A DNA stretch of 36,321 nt from Wuchereria bancrofti (taxonomy: Eukaryota > Nematoda > Chromadorea > Rhabditida > Onchocercidae), in NCBI GenBank assembly GCA_005281725.1, contig SSBO01000002.1:1-36321 (forward strand). Direction: 5' to 3'. Below are positions 11,701 to 24,032 of the stretch, piece after piece (within the stretch, counting starts at the first letter, position 1; the number at the start of each line of letters is the position of its first letter). Both the position numbers and the translations under genes were made by a program. The notes under the pieces are model-generated. The model was not told where the DNA came from. It ran no database searches and saw only the letters and a list, made by a program, of their open reading frames with translations.

Positions 11701-12581
11701 TTAGTAAGATTTTCCCTTTTAATTTAATAATATTCCCTCCATAGACAACGAAATCAATAAAGTTTTGCTCAATAATCAATTTCGTTTTTTTTTTTGATTT
11801 CGTAAAATTTTGTAGCAGTCAGATCTTGCACTTAAATTCTAAAATAGTTGTTAACATATCCTTTATAAAATTCAACTTCAGGGAAATTGAATCATATTAC
11901 ATGTCAGTAATAATGTAAATAAAAATCAACATTTGTTTCCAATATAATAATAGTAAAATACATTGTTTCCAGCTTTAATGTAATCACAGGAAGCTGATGC
12001 AATCAGTTCCAGAAAAGCTGTACTTTTTTTTTTGAAAATTTCATCTCAGATAAACCAATAATGTCCAAGCATATCTGTTCCTCAACCACTTTTGTCAATT
12101 CTCACAGTTAAATATTAGCCAAAATTACTTTAACTTTTATTCACGTCAAATGTAGGTCGATTGTTTAGGAAATCACCGAAATACAGCATATCAACATAAT
12201 CGATACCAGATGCATCAAATGTAGCATTATCAGCTTTGCTATTTTCTTCTTTACCAATCACAGTGTTCTCAAAATCACCGAAATACAATGAATCGATGTA
12301 ATCAGTACCAGAGGTATCAATAGTCATATTTGAGCTATCTGAATCTCCGATCATTTCACGTTTCAGTTCCAAATAAAATGGATTTGAAAAATGTTTGAGC
12401 AAAACTTTGATCGAAAATAATCAGCCGACCTCTCGTCTGAAACAACATTTTGTTTATTGGAAGCTTCATGACGATTTTTCCCCATTGTCCTTGATCGTAA
12501 CTTGATTGCAGCTTCCATATGTGGTGGAAGGGATGTTTCCGTGGCGTCACGAATGCCAAAAAAGTCATCTTTCTCGTCCAT
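8797..12581 (-). CDS. RPUSD3-like RluA-family pseudouridine-synthase-fold protein, catalytic Asp missing
   Basis: Model, 5' to 3': 12581-12406, 12334-12135, 11463-11354, 11102-10973, 10828-10651, 10263-10110, 9797-9671, 9401-9252, 8948-8797 (1377 nt, 458 residues). The N-terminal third is acidic and contains two copies of a DYxDxLYFGDF motif (residues 70-80 and 104-114). The fold starts at ELIAFDKPYQVA (207-218). Where RluA enzymes have HRLDKxTSG with the catalytic Asp, this protein reads KSIGKSVTG (251-259), with Gly at the Asp position. C-terminal motifs are intact: PEQIRAHLGIGIACPIIGD (the Q-x-R-x-H motif) and RRLPMYIHLKEVIIP, as in RPUSD3/RPUSD4. Vertebrate RPUSD3 as I recall it also lacks the aspartate, so the best call is RPUSD3. 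Members act on mitochondrial ribosomal RNA; location here is inferred. Uncertain points: intron 1 is only ~71 nt, and the exon 2/3 junction was chosen to keep phase. The acceptor TATATGTTTAG at 12614 leaves a 32-nt leader, suggesting trans-splicing. Confidence 0.78.
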
Positions 12582-13077
12582 ATTATGTACCACTAGTCTT
12601 ACTATTCTCCTTCCTAAACATATAAAAAATGCGTTATAAAAAAAAAAAAACCTAACACTTACACCAAATTCCCCGCGAAAATAAGAAACGACACAGAAAA
12701 TCTTAAACAAAAAAAAAAAGACCGTTTAATGGAAAATGAACCATTACGCCATAATAGAAATAGTAAACTTGTATTTCAGATTAATTTCACAAAAACAAGA
12801 ATAATAGTAATGATAACCAATAACTGCAAAACTATCAACATGAAAAGTACTTATCAAAACTAAAAACGAAAGTGAATTAACAATAAACAAATCTGTTGTA
12901 CTTTTTAAATATATCTTCCTATACTATACAGCGCTTGTAAATTTCCTAAAACAAAATACTTATAATTCAAATAAATCACTGGACATTATCGCTCCGAACG
13001 TTTGTCTTCACGCAGCGCTACACAGACTATAGTTAAAACTGTCCACGAAAACATATTAAATTATTGAGAAGAGTGAA
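12582..13077 (-). other. Intercistronic spacer with probable SL acceptor
   Basis: A 496-bp gap between the TRMT10-like stop (13078) and the RPUSD3-like ATG. A TTTATATGTTTAG acceptor sits 33 nt before the ATG, and the short leader begins at 12613. No canonical AATAAA was seen right after the TRMT10-like stop. No other coding sequence was recognised. Apparent open frames here on the minus strand are 5' extensions of the RPUSD3-like first exon. Confidence 0.45.
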
Positions 13078-15599
13078 TTAAATCGGTGATTTTATACTTT
13101 CATAGCCTATTCTTTTAGGTACAACAGAAAGTGCATCAGTCCAATTTTTTGAGTAGACGTAACGTACAAGGATTTCAACAACTTGATTAATTGTAAGCAT
13201 CACATTGAATGTTCCATTGTCACTTCGATGAAGAAATTCTTGTATTGGTAATCGTCGAGCATCCAAGCCTAATTCTTCTGTAGAACAATTTATAAAAATC
13301 TTTTGCTTTGTTTTAAATTTAAATTCAGTATTCGCTAAAGTATCTACTGAGATTTCTTTAATTACATCTTTATCTCTTCAGTTACGCTACTACTGCCTAT
13401 ACATGGCCAACTCCGAGTTCGAAAACCCTCGAAACCTTTAATATATTTTAAAATGTGGTGAAAAGCAACACTGTTTGGGCACACTTCATTAAAATACATG
13501 ATTAAGTTGATGATGTATTTTTTGGCAGATCAAAGAGATCAAAGAGGCATCAAAGAGACACTTAATACAGCAACTATCAATTATGGGATTAAAAACTGAA
13601 TGTTGAGAAAAAAAAATGTTCTAAACAAAATGTTATAAAGTTAATTTTATAACTGCTCAAAGTAATTTAATTAATGCCCATTATAAGGCAAAAGATGAAA
13701 AGACACCTGCTCTATAATATGACAACGATCCAACCCCAGTTTCATCCACAAGACCACCAATAACATATATTTCGTCAGGTCTCACATCTAACAACGCGTC
13801 AAGTTGTGAATCTGGACTTAAATACACCATAGGGCATTTCGTAATAAACTGCAATTTCCACTTATAATGAAAATGCTATAGCCAAACAATGTGAATAAGA
13901 TATGTGACGCATATAAATGATCCAACAGAAGTAAAAAAGTAGTTGCTGTATGATATTACAATGCGATGAGCCGGTTCAATGATTATCACATACTGACTGC
14001 TATTTCTAAATTAGAGAATCCACAAAATATGTAAATTCATTCCTAGAAAAATAGACTGCATTTCAATTCAGACTAAGCAACTAATTGCAGCTTTACAAGT
14101 TTATTCAATGACTAGGTTTCGAAATTCTGCAATTCGACAAATTTGAAACATAATATAGATCTTACCTCATCTATACCTTTGTCCGAAATAATCCATTTGA
14201 AACGATCGAAACCAGACATTTTCAGACGTCCTTCATACAAAAAGCGTTCATCTGGTGAAAGAAGTGTAACCTGTAAACCAGGACTCCTGCAAATCTATCT
14301 ATTGAATGAAACTATCTGTTCATAATTAAATTTAACAAAGTAAAGTAAGGTTTCAAGAATTCAAAAGTGAAAAGCATCACTGAACCGAATTATAGATAAT
14401 TGCTTCACATTACTAATTGCATGTTAGCACACGTTTATAGGCATGTATGTGTGTACAGTTATACAATATATGTATAATGTACGATGTGACTTGACTTACA
14501 CAAATTACATTTTCTTTAGCTGATGACTTACTGCTGTGAGTGTAAAGGAAAATTTATTACATTAGAAAACCTATCAAAACATAATCTAACATTGAATGAA
14601 GTGTCGTATCTCAAGCTATAAGTCGTGATTATACCAAACCTTGGTCAACAACTTTAACAGACAAACAGTAATCGATTTAAATTAACAAAACACCCTTCCA
14701 AAAGCTGGTTTGTCTAGGATGTCATTTACAGCATACAAAAAAAAAAAGACGAACTTCTTTTGGAGTCCCCATACACGACTCATTTGCCGAACCAATTTAC
14801 TTATTTCTTTGTCACTCATACGGTGTGCAAATCCGAAATCGATGTAAACTTGTAAAATAAAACTAAGTTCTTTGAGAATCGGATTTTTTGCTTGATTTTC
14901 ACGACGCCGACGTCTTTCCTTATACCTGTTCAATCGTCTTCCTTCAACAATTCTAAATTATGATAAAAATATTAAAGAAGAAATGTGTTCGCTAATTAGT
15001 CACAACAGATATATAATGATAGCTATGCACAGAAAATCAAGTCACTTCAAATATCTCAAAAAAAAAAAAAAAAAACAGAAAACAAAACAAAAATTGCTAT
15101 GCATGCTAATGACGATATTTTAATGCTATACTATAATGGAAACTATCCTTCTTAAAGTTAATTTCTCGCTACACGCTTACAGCTCCTTTCTTTCTCTTCT
15201 TCAGCTTATTTACTCCATTTTTTTTTCTTTTTTGTTCATAAAAAGCCATAATAGATTCATTTGAACGGCAAAGATCAAAAATTCTCGAATGGAAAATATA
15301 AACTCATGAATAGCCTTCCACTTAACCATAAAAATCTTTGCTGATAAAAATTGCAAGAGTTTCATGAGAAAATTATTGAATAATTCTCTCACTATCAATT
15401 TAACTTTACTTCTTTTACTATTATTTATCTAATCAAGAAAACTGGTCAAAATATCTCCATCGCATTACCTCATATAGCGTGCTTGCCTACAATAAATCTT
15501 ATTCGCATGAGATCTGCTGCTGGATTGTTGATCTTCCAAACCGATAATCGCCATTTTTTCTTCTTCTAGTGCATCCAGTAATCCTACGAAACATTCCAT
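13078..15599 (-). CDS. TRM10/TRMT10-family tRNA (purine-9) methyltransferase
   Basis: Model, 5' to 3': 15599-15469, 14952-14755, 14286-14166, 13848-13707, 13277-13078 (792 nt, 263 residues), all phases matching. Enzymes of this SPOUT family methylate N1 of purine 9 in tRNAs; the TRMT10C branch is also a subunit of mitochondrial RNase P. Seen here: a basic stretch (RRLNRYKERRRRREN), the strand/helix IDFGFAHRMSDKEISKLVRQ, then WIISDKG and MVYLSPDSQLDALL. The signature VYVIGGLVD appears as EIYVIGGLVDETG, with Asp185 kept. Then come ELGLDARRLPIQEFL, LTINQVVEILVRY and the terminal SVVPKR. The usual Asn-Arg after VD in cytosolic TRMT10A/B is absent (ETG instead). This favours the TRMT10C-like branch, but the call between branches is inferential. 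At 263 residues it is shorter than human members, mainly at the N terminus, and no clear mitochondrial presequence is visible. The ATG lies four bases after an acceptor-like T-run-AAG. It heads the co-oriented trio. Confidence 0.83.
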
Positions 15600-17099
15600 A
15601 CTTCTTAAAAAAAAAACAAATTATCCCAACCATTTTATCACTGTACTGAAATGAGCATTTCATAAAATGTCCTCAGTGTAAAATTTATCGTTTAGTCCAT
15701 AGCTCAACTAAGCTAGTATAAAAATGGAAAATGATTTTATAAAGTAATGTGGGAAGTAAAACTAAAATGAATCATAACGACTACTCAATGAAATGATACA
15801 TCTTAAATATTAGCATAACAAGGGTCGAAAACAAATTAGGTATTTTATCAAAGAGAGCATATCATATCAATCATTTTTTATCATATCAATCGTTTTTTAT
15901 CTACTTTTCAACTAAAACATTGCTTATTACGGTTCAAACTTTTCTATTATAACTGAAATAAACCAATCCAAATAATTTTAGATTAAAAAAGATGACAGAA
16001 ATCTAAGCTTAGAATTGTTAATAAATCAGTAATGAGACAGAATTTTTCGCCATGACTTATTTGATTTAAAAGACAAGACAAATCATCGTAGCAAAGCGAG
16101 ATACGACACTCGGTTTATCAGGATTTTATGGACTGTCTAGACCGTATGTAGCAGGACACAATGCAAATACTAGTTCCCAAGTATAAATGAAAATTTTTGA
16201 TACTGAATATTGATGTTGATGGTGGGAATATTTTGGCTTGAAGATAAAATTGGAGAGATGTTAAGCTCTTTCTCTATTCTCTGTGTGAAATGCAAAATTA
16301 TCATATCATTTTTATCATATTCTCCTATTTATTCTTAGTGATATCCTTCTAAACTCGTATAAGTCGGTAAAATAGATTTAAAATTATCTTTTAATTTATC
16401 TTCAGAAAACTAAAAGTACTGCTGTTTTGTTCTGAAATATTCACTGAAAAAAAAATGGAACATTTACAATAATAAAGCTAAGAGATTTCGAAAAAGAAAA
16501 GAATAACAAGAATTTGAACAAAAAGAATTTGAAATTTAATTTTACAAGAAAGCTTAATTACAAGAAATTTTCTGAGGACGACGAATTTTTGTGATTTTTT
16601 GAGAAGAAGAGAATTGAATGAGTTTGTTTGATCATTTAAAACTATACCTTTTCTGAATAATATAATGCTATCTCATCATCTGTCGATCTATTCAATTCAT
16701 TCATTTATTCATTTCTTATTCTAATTTCCATTTTATATCGAATAAATGATATTGCATCACTGTTGAAATTGTCCAAATATTTATGCTCCTTTATAGCCTC
16801 CAGCAAAAAAAAAAAGAGGAAAAAAAAATAAATTGGAAATTCAATGGATAGATAAAATACATAAAGTTAATTAGTAACGCTTCAAGTTTACGCTGCATGC
16901 ATGAATGCATGTTATATATTTTCATGTACAATCACATTTGTTAATATAACTTAAATAAAAGGAATTAAAATTTACTTAGCTTATTTTTATTAGAATAATG
17001 CTAAACTAGCATTACTTTCATTTATCCATCGTAAAATGTCGTTTGTTAGCCTCTCTGTGTAATATCTACCTATTTCATCGGATCTACTTTCTTAATTTG

Positions 17100-17168
17100 T
17101 GCACATGCACACACATACACATACATACACACACACACACACACATACACATACACATACATGCATAC
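17100..17168. repeat. (CA)n/(CATA)n microsatellite
   Basis: Alternating CACA and CATACA units, 0.5 kb upstream of the ida-1-like start codon. Such purine-pyrimidine alternation is usually length-variable. Confidence 0.9.
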
Positions 17169-17348
17169 AAGTAAGCAAAATATTGCCAATTGTATATAGC
17201 CTAAAGTGTTTGATGCTAGGATTGAAATCAATAAGAGAGAAATGAGCCAAGTGCCTATAACTGAGAATGAAAAAGGTTTTGTTTGATAATAAAAAGATAA
17301 AGCAATGAACAGTATTGAAGAGAGATGAAAAGTTTTTTTTTTTTATTT

Positions 17349-17380
<32 letters not shown>

Positions 17381-17477
17381 TTTTTCTTGCTCTTTTCTCG
17401 TTGTCTACTATGAAGACTTTAGCCAAAATTAAACATAGCAAGATTCTAAATAGTGCAAAAAAGCTATACACAAAACG

Positions 17478-17532
17478 CATATACATACATATATGCATGC
17501 ATGCATGCATGCGTGTATGCATGCATGCATCT
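17478..17532. repeat. GCAT tetranucleotide repeat
   Basis: ACATACATATATGCATGCAT continuing into two GCAT runs separated by GCGTGTAT. The unit is self-complementary, so each strand can fold on itself. It lies ~130 bp upstream of the ida-1-like ATG. Confidence 0.85.
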
Positions 17533-17637
17533 AGAGTAGCTTTAGTTGTTATGTTAGCAAGATGATAGGCTTGCTGTGATATCTTCTCCACCCCAAAAAC
17601 GAGACGAGACATTGTGTTAGTTGAGAAAGGTTTGCAA

Positions 17638-17655
17638 ATGGCGACAAGCGGTTGA
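17638..17655 (+). promoter_or_regulatory. Five-codon upstream ORF before ida-1
   Basis: ATG GCG ACA AGC GGT TGA, reading MATSG and stopping 4 nt before the main ATG at 17660. Its A at -3 (AAATGG) makes it a plausible initiation site. If it lies in the mature leader it would lower or gate translation of the main frame. A possible trans-splice acceptor (GTGTTAG ending 17620) would keep it in the mRNA. Confidence 0.4.
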
Positions 17656-17659
17656 CGGT

Positions 17660-20600
17660 ATGTTAGCAGGTCGGCCAATTTCCGGTGCTGCTTCAAAAAC
17701 ATCTTTCATTTTAATTCAACAAATTATCCATCCTGTTGCTATTATCATTTTCTTTCTCTTAGCTGGTACTGTTAATACCAAATCAGCTAACGGTAGGTTA
17801 TTAATGTTTTTTTTTTGTTTTTGTATTTTTATTAGTAATTATTTAACAAATTGATTAATTTCATTTTTAAGGGGTGATTTTTTATGAAATAAATGATATG
17901 AATTGATAAAATATTTGATGAAAAGATGAGATATAGTGAAAAATTTTTGATAATAATAATAAATAAAAGTGGAAACGATTTGAAAAAAAAAAAAGAAAAG
18001 GAAAACAAGCATTGTGATTTAATAAATATTACTTATGAATTATTGTGAACACACAAATACAACAAATTACAGTATTCTGATATTATTGAAAATATTTGTG
18101 TTGAAAAGTTCTAATAAATAAATTAAGATAAAGCAAATGAAATATCGCTCTAAAATTCTAATATTTCTTAATAGATTAGCGGCAAAAACCTTTTCAACAA
18201 TTCTCTAATTTATTTCATTTAAATTATTTTCATCTAATTTTTTATGCTTTTACAATAGAAATCACTTCGAATAAGTTCATATAAAGATGTGAAAAGTTTA
18301 TCTTTGATCAATTTTTGATGGTATACAAATAAACAAATAAATCCAGTTGAATTAGATTATCTAAACTGAATAAGATTTAAATTTACTTTACAGGAATTGA
18401 ATTATAGAAAATATAATTCAATGAAGCTAACTTACACTTATTTCATCAAATTGTTTCAAAAAATAAAAAATAAATAAATAAGAAAAAAATTTCCAATTTG
18501 TAGGCTTTTTTAAATTTTATAATAATTCAAACAGGAATATATACATATGTATGTATATAACATTCAGTCTTTATTCTTTTCAATCTTTTAAGGTTTGTTT
18601 CTATTATGTTCAATTTAAAATCGATTTTAGGATTGAGAGTCTCTTTTAATTGAAAAATAAAATCCCATCCACTTTTTGTTCCCTATCTCAATTTCCGTTT
18701 AATTACATCATGTTTGCATATCTCTTTCACATACTTTTATTAGCATTTTGTGAAACTAACATCTTTTCAGGCAAAAAAAAAAAGAAAATTATTAAATATT
18801 GAAACAAAGTAAGAATTATAAAATTTAATTAGTAATTGGAATATATGTAATCCTTTTATCAATAATAATTATTGCTACAGCTTTCTGATTTATTATTTTC
18901 TCATTTGACGTTATACATTCATAATTAACGTAGGCTTAACTATTATAATTCAAATGATGTTAAATTTAATTATTGTTATATCGAATTGATAAGATTTTGT
19001 TACTGATATATCAGATTGATATCACTTATCAGTTAACATATGAGTCAAATAGACCTTTAATAGCATTAATGAGTTAAGTGAAATTAAACAAAACAAAAAC
19101 TAACAATCATTACAGATGGATTAATAAACTTTAGTAATTTCAGGATGAAAAAAAAGGAATAAAATAAACGAAATTTTTTTTGGAAAAAAAAAGAAAAATT
19201 AATTAATTAATCAATGTTTCTCTTGATAAATTCTTATTTGCAATTTCATAAATGGTTGAACTAAATTAAAATTAAACGTTTAAAATTCAAAACTTATAGA
19301 CCATATTTCAATGCTAATGCTACTATACTTCCCTATGCAATACAAATTTTTCACTTTTTTTTTAAATTGCTAAATGGAAAATAAATGAACGAACATTATA
19401 GGAACACTCAACAAAAGCTTATAGTTCATTAATCATTCCTTCTTTCAGTATATTTAAAATTTTTTAAATTTGTTAAAGAAATATAATATTTTTGAAAGAT
19501 TTAATTTAATTTAATTTTTTTTCTTTTTACTAAAATATAGAAAAAATTTTATATCAGTTTTTTTTTTCTTTTCTGAAATTCAAAAAAATTATAGGTTGTT
19601 GTTAGTAAAAAAGTTAAATTTTGATATCATAAGTTAGCTTTTATAATTTTCTTATATATATATGTACATTACTTACTTTTTTTTTCCTTTCATTTCACTC
19701 ACATATAGCGCTAAAATATTGAATTTTCATGCTGCACTTATTTTATGAATTATTTTTTTGAAGTTTCGAAATGACGAATTTATTTAAAAAAAAAAAAAAT
19801 GTTAATGGTTGCTAGGTGACACATTAATGCCATATAAGAAAGCATTTAAGTGTTTCTTAGATAGACAAAGAGAGAGAGAGAGAGAGAGGAACAAGGAAAG
19901 GGAAAAGAAAGAGAGAGAGAGAGAGGGAGAGAGAGAGGAGAAAAAAAAAAGAATATATAAGAAGAATCTATAATGGTGCATTTTAAATGAATTGTTATTT
20001 GCATTAACAAATACATTTCTTTCATCATTTTGACTATAAAATCAAAAAATTATAATAAACAAGATATAAAAATGATTTGAGAGACAAAATATGAAATGTA
20101 ATATAATGATTAGTACTGGAATAATTATTATTTCTTTCTTTTCGGATTAGATAAGTTATTTATAAAGCAAAGTAGGAATGATTGCTGCTAGGCTCATTAG
20201 TTATTCAGAATTGTATTTTCATTTATTCAATAAATTATTCAACAAAACCTTCTGGAATTCATTCTTTCAGAAAGTCTAAAATGAAATCATGCAAATGAAA
20301 TATAATATATGATGCATTCTATTATTAAAAACATTTTCATTACATACGAAATAAACAACCATTTTAATAATTTATAATAAAATATTAATAAATGAATGAA
20401 TGATATGATGCTACTACTATTGTTACTACTGCTAAATAAAATGATATCATCAAAATACTTTCGAATATAATTTTAAAATATTTAAATTAGGATTTGAATA
20501 TTTTAAGAGAACAGAAGTTAATTGATGTAAATGGTTACATCATATAAACAATTAAAATGAATTTTATCTAGTATAATTCAAGCTATTAAATTAAAAGATG

Positions 20601-23600
20601 AAATTTGTTGAATATTAATTATATGCGATAAAACTGCAACTTGTTTATATATGATTTTAAAATATTTCAATTAGGATTTGAATATTTTAAGAGAACAGAA
20701 GTTTTTTTAGAACAGAAATTTATATAGCTAAAAGATTATTTATTTATTTATTAATGTGACCATTATTCATATTAATTATTTCTACAATTAAACATTAAAA
20801 TAATACAATCCAGAAGTTTTATAGAAAAAGATGAAATGTTAATTGTTTTTTTTTTCTTTTTAAATAAATTCTACCTTGATCATCAGATATCATAAATATT
20901 TTTTAGATAATTTTGTAAAAGAAATTTTAAGTTTTATTTTTGTAATTATTCATGAAATTATCCATATTATTTAAAAGGTAATGAAAAAAACTTTGATCTT
21001 TCTATCTTTATAATATTTATTTTTGATTTTAATAAGCTTCAGTTCATTCTTTTTACATCGATGCACTTTATAAACCAGATTAAAATTAGTTATATTAAAT
21101 AAATTGCCTCAAAATTTTTACTTCTTCCTTTTTTTTTTTTTTAACATAAGAAATGCTTTCAAACCTACTTGAGAAATTTTCAATTTTCATTTCTGAATGA
21201 TATTGTAAGCAACTAAAGAAATGAATGTAAATATTTAAAAAGAGCTTTCTTTTTTTTTTGCACTTTTTTCTTTCACTTTTGATTTCATTAAAGAAAAGTT
21301 CACTTTTTTTCCTAAAGCTTTCTTCAAAAATTATAATATAATAATAACTAATATTTCTAAACTAGTTAATAATATTTAGTCCAAAAAAAAAGTAATTAAT
21401 TAATATTTATGCATTCGAATTTCATTCATAAAATAAATCAACTACTAATAAAAATAAATAAATTGATAAATAATTATTGATGAAAACTTCAAAATATACG
21501 AGCACAAGTGTGAATGCAAAATGTTTTCGCTTTGTTTAACAGAAAATTTTTCATTCCCATTTTTTAATTATTATTATTTAAAGCGAGAAACATGAGAAAT
21601 AAAAATTATTGCTGTTGGTAGGAAATTTTAATTTATACAATAATTCTAAGCTATCATATGCTTTAATTATAATTTTTAAATCTTTATTTCATTACTAATC
21701 ATTCCTTAATTACTAATATGAATAAATCTCTAAGCTAATTTTATTTTCCAAAAAACAAAAAATATTGAAATTATTATAGATAAATAATAAGAAGAAAGGG
21801 ATGAAAAAAAAAGAAGGCTAAATTAGTAAATATAAAATGAAATTTATAATAAAACTAATGTTTGAACAAGTTAATAAGGTTTTAAAAAAATTTATTATCA
21901 TAATTCTTTTAATATTTGTTTTTGTTTTTATAACTGATCGAATTGCATAATTTTTTTTTTTCAAATTGCATTTAATTGTTATTCCAAAATAATACTAATA
22001 AATAAATCATAAAGTAATACATATAAACAAATAAATTTAGCATATATGCACTAACTATTTCGATTGTTAATTATTGAGTAGATGTAATATTTTTTTTTTT
22101 TCATTTCATCTCTTCATTTGCTCTTTTTTTAAAATTATAGAAATGATTTGAAGATTGAAGCTAACATCTTATTAACAAAGCTTCACAAAATATTTATATT
22201 CAATAGCTCTCTAATTAACTTTCCATGTATTTCTCTTACAAAATATTTGATGCAGAATTAATGATTTCTTTTTTTTTTCTCGTAATCATGCAAAGAACTG
22301 AAATACTAATTATTTTCAGTGACTTTTTTTTTTTAATGAAATAAATAAGGATGATGCAAAAAAAAAAAAAAAACTGGAAATTGCGCTAATGGAAAAATAA
22401 TACTTTCTTTCTGATATGACTAAATTTAGTTTTCGTTTTTTTTTTTGTTTTAAACACTCCTCTTTCTTTTTTTGCTAGTTTGAAATTTAATTAGAATGAA
22501 TTTCATTTTAACAGATTGTAGATTATTTTAAATGCTAAAAATTTTGTTGCTATTAAGACAACAATAAATTTTTCGTAAAAAAATTTTGATTATATCATAA
22601 ATGTTTATGTTAAATTTAATTTTGCTAATAATAATTTTTGCTATTTTCTATTTTAATTATTTTTTCATATTTGATGCAAAACGCAAAAGTAATTTAGTGG
22701 TTTAATAAGAGGAAATAAAATGAGAAATAATTTTTTATTGACCAATAATGAAAGAATTAATTACTGTCTACATTTAAGCACAAAATGTGATATTTCAATT
22801 CAGCAAAATTGTCGAACTGTAAATTTTAAAAGCATTTCTTGTTGATTACATAATTTGATAAATGTAATATAGTATCACAGTTAAAAGACCTGGTATCAAT
22901 TATTTCTAATTTAATTTAATCTAATTTAATTATTAATTAAACTATTAGTAATTGTTTTAGGTTTGATTAATTAATCAATTAATTTCATGATTTCTTCGAT
23001 AAATTATCAGTGTTTCTTTTTAGGTTGCATTTTATATGATGAAATATGTGAAGAAGACGAAGTCTGTGTGCAAGGTTTGTTATTTTTTTTGATTTATAGA
23101 AAAAAAAAATTAAATTAAAAAAAAAAAACTTTAATTTCAATGATAAAAAGCTATGTACAATTATGTCTTTGATTTATTTGCTGAATTCATTTTAGATTTT
23201 AGATCGTAATTTCATAGAATCTCAAAATTGCACTTAATATTTTGATTAAAAATGCAATCTAATATTCATTCCTTAATTTAATTAGTTCATTTGATTACTT
23301 TTTTAATTCCATCCATTGATTGATAAAAGCGCAAAAAATTAATTAAAAGTTTTTAAAAGTAGTATTATTATATGATGAATTGGTGATAACAGAAAAATAG
23401 TTTATAAGTTAAGCAAATTATCATCAGACTAAAATATTTTTGAAAACATTTTTTCATCAATTACTAATTTTAAAACATTTTTTCTTTTTTTCATCTCAAA
23501 CAGTGACAAAATTTAAATTTCATTTTAATTTTTTTCTTTAAAAAAAAAAAAAAAACGCATTAATTTTTAAAGTAGTAACAATTTTGTGAGAGTAACATTA

Positions 23601-23977
23601 TTTTAAATTCTTTCATCGACTGTATTCCTTTTTTTTTCTACAATATTTTACTAATAAAATGGGACAGCTATTAATAAATTGTAGTCAGAAATTAAATTGT
23701 AATATATTTTTCGTTAAATATATCCAATTTCATTAATATATAAACGATCATTCATGGAACATTTAATTTCTTATCTTTTCTTTTCATGTTTAATATAAAA
23801 AGTAATCAAAGAATTTTGAAGAAAATTTCTTATTGTCTTCTAGAAAACAAATTAAAAAAAAATTCAAATTGCTAATTATACAATTAATAAAATATTATTT
23901 AACATTATATTAAGCTCAGTTTGGCGATTCATTAGAAAATGCTAGAAAGGACAAAGCTACTAATAATAAATATGTTA

Positions 23978-24032
<55 letters not shown>

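Larger units (their letters stand above)
15604..17659. other. Divergent intergenic/promoter region
   Basis: A 2-kb spacer between the minus-strand TRMT10-like gene and the plus-strand ida-1-like gene, so it should contain both promoters. No exon was recognised. It contains a doubled TTTTTATCATATCAATC block near 15865-15900, a CA/CATA microsatellite (17100-17168), long T runs (17333-17385) and a GCAT-rich repeat (17478-17532). No individual transcription-factor site can be called from sequence alone. Confidence 0.5.
17793..23023 (+). other. 5.2-kb first intron of the ida-1-like gene
   Basis: Starts GTAGGT after the signal-peptide exon and ends TTTCTTTTTAG before the Cys-motif exon. It is far longer than the other introns and may hold enhancers. 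No exon of another gene was found on either strand. Visible contents: a GA-rich tract (19869-19937), a near-exact 50-bp repeat pair (20470 and 20654), and many homopolymer A/T runs. Confidence 0.6.

Noticed and set aside
14143..14325. Plus-strand frame of 60 codons
   Set aside because: It is antisense to the third TRMT10-like exon (14166-14286), whose minus-strand reading has correct splice signals and family motifs.
15210..15398. 62-codon minus-strand frame inside TRMT10-like intron 1
   Set aside because: Hydrophobic/Lys-rich composition typical of AT-rich intron. Exons on either side join in phase without it.
19846..20028. Ser/Leu/Pro-rich frame, minus strand
   Set aside because: It is produced by the GA tract and is not a gene.
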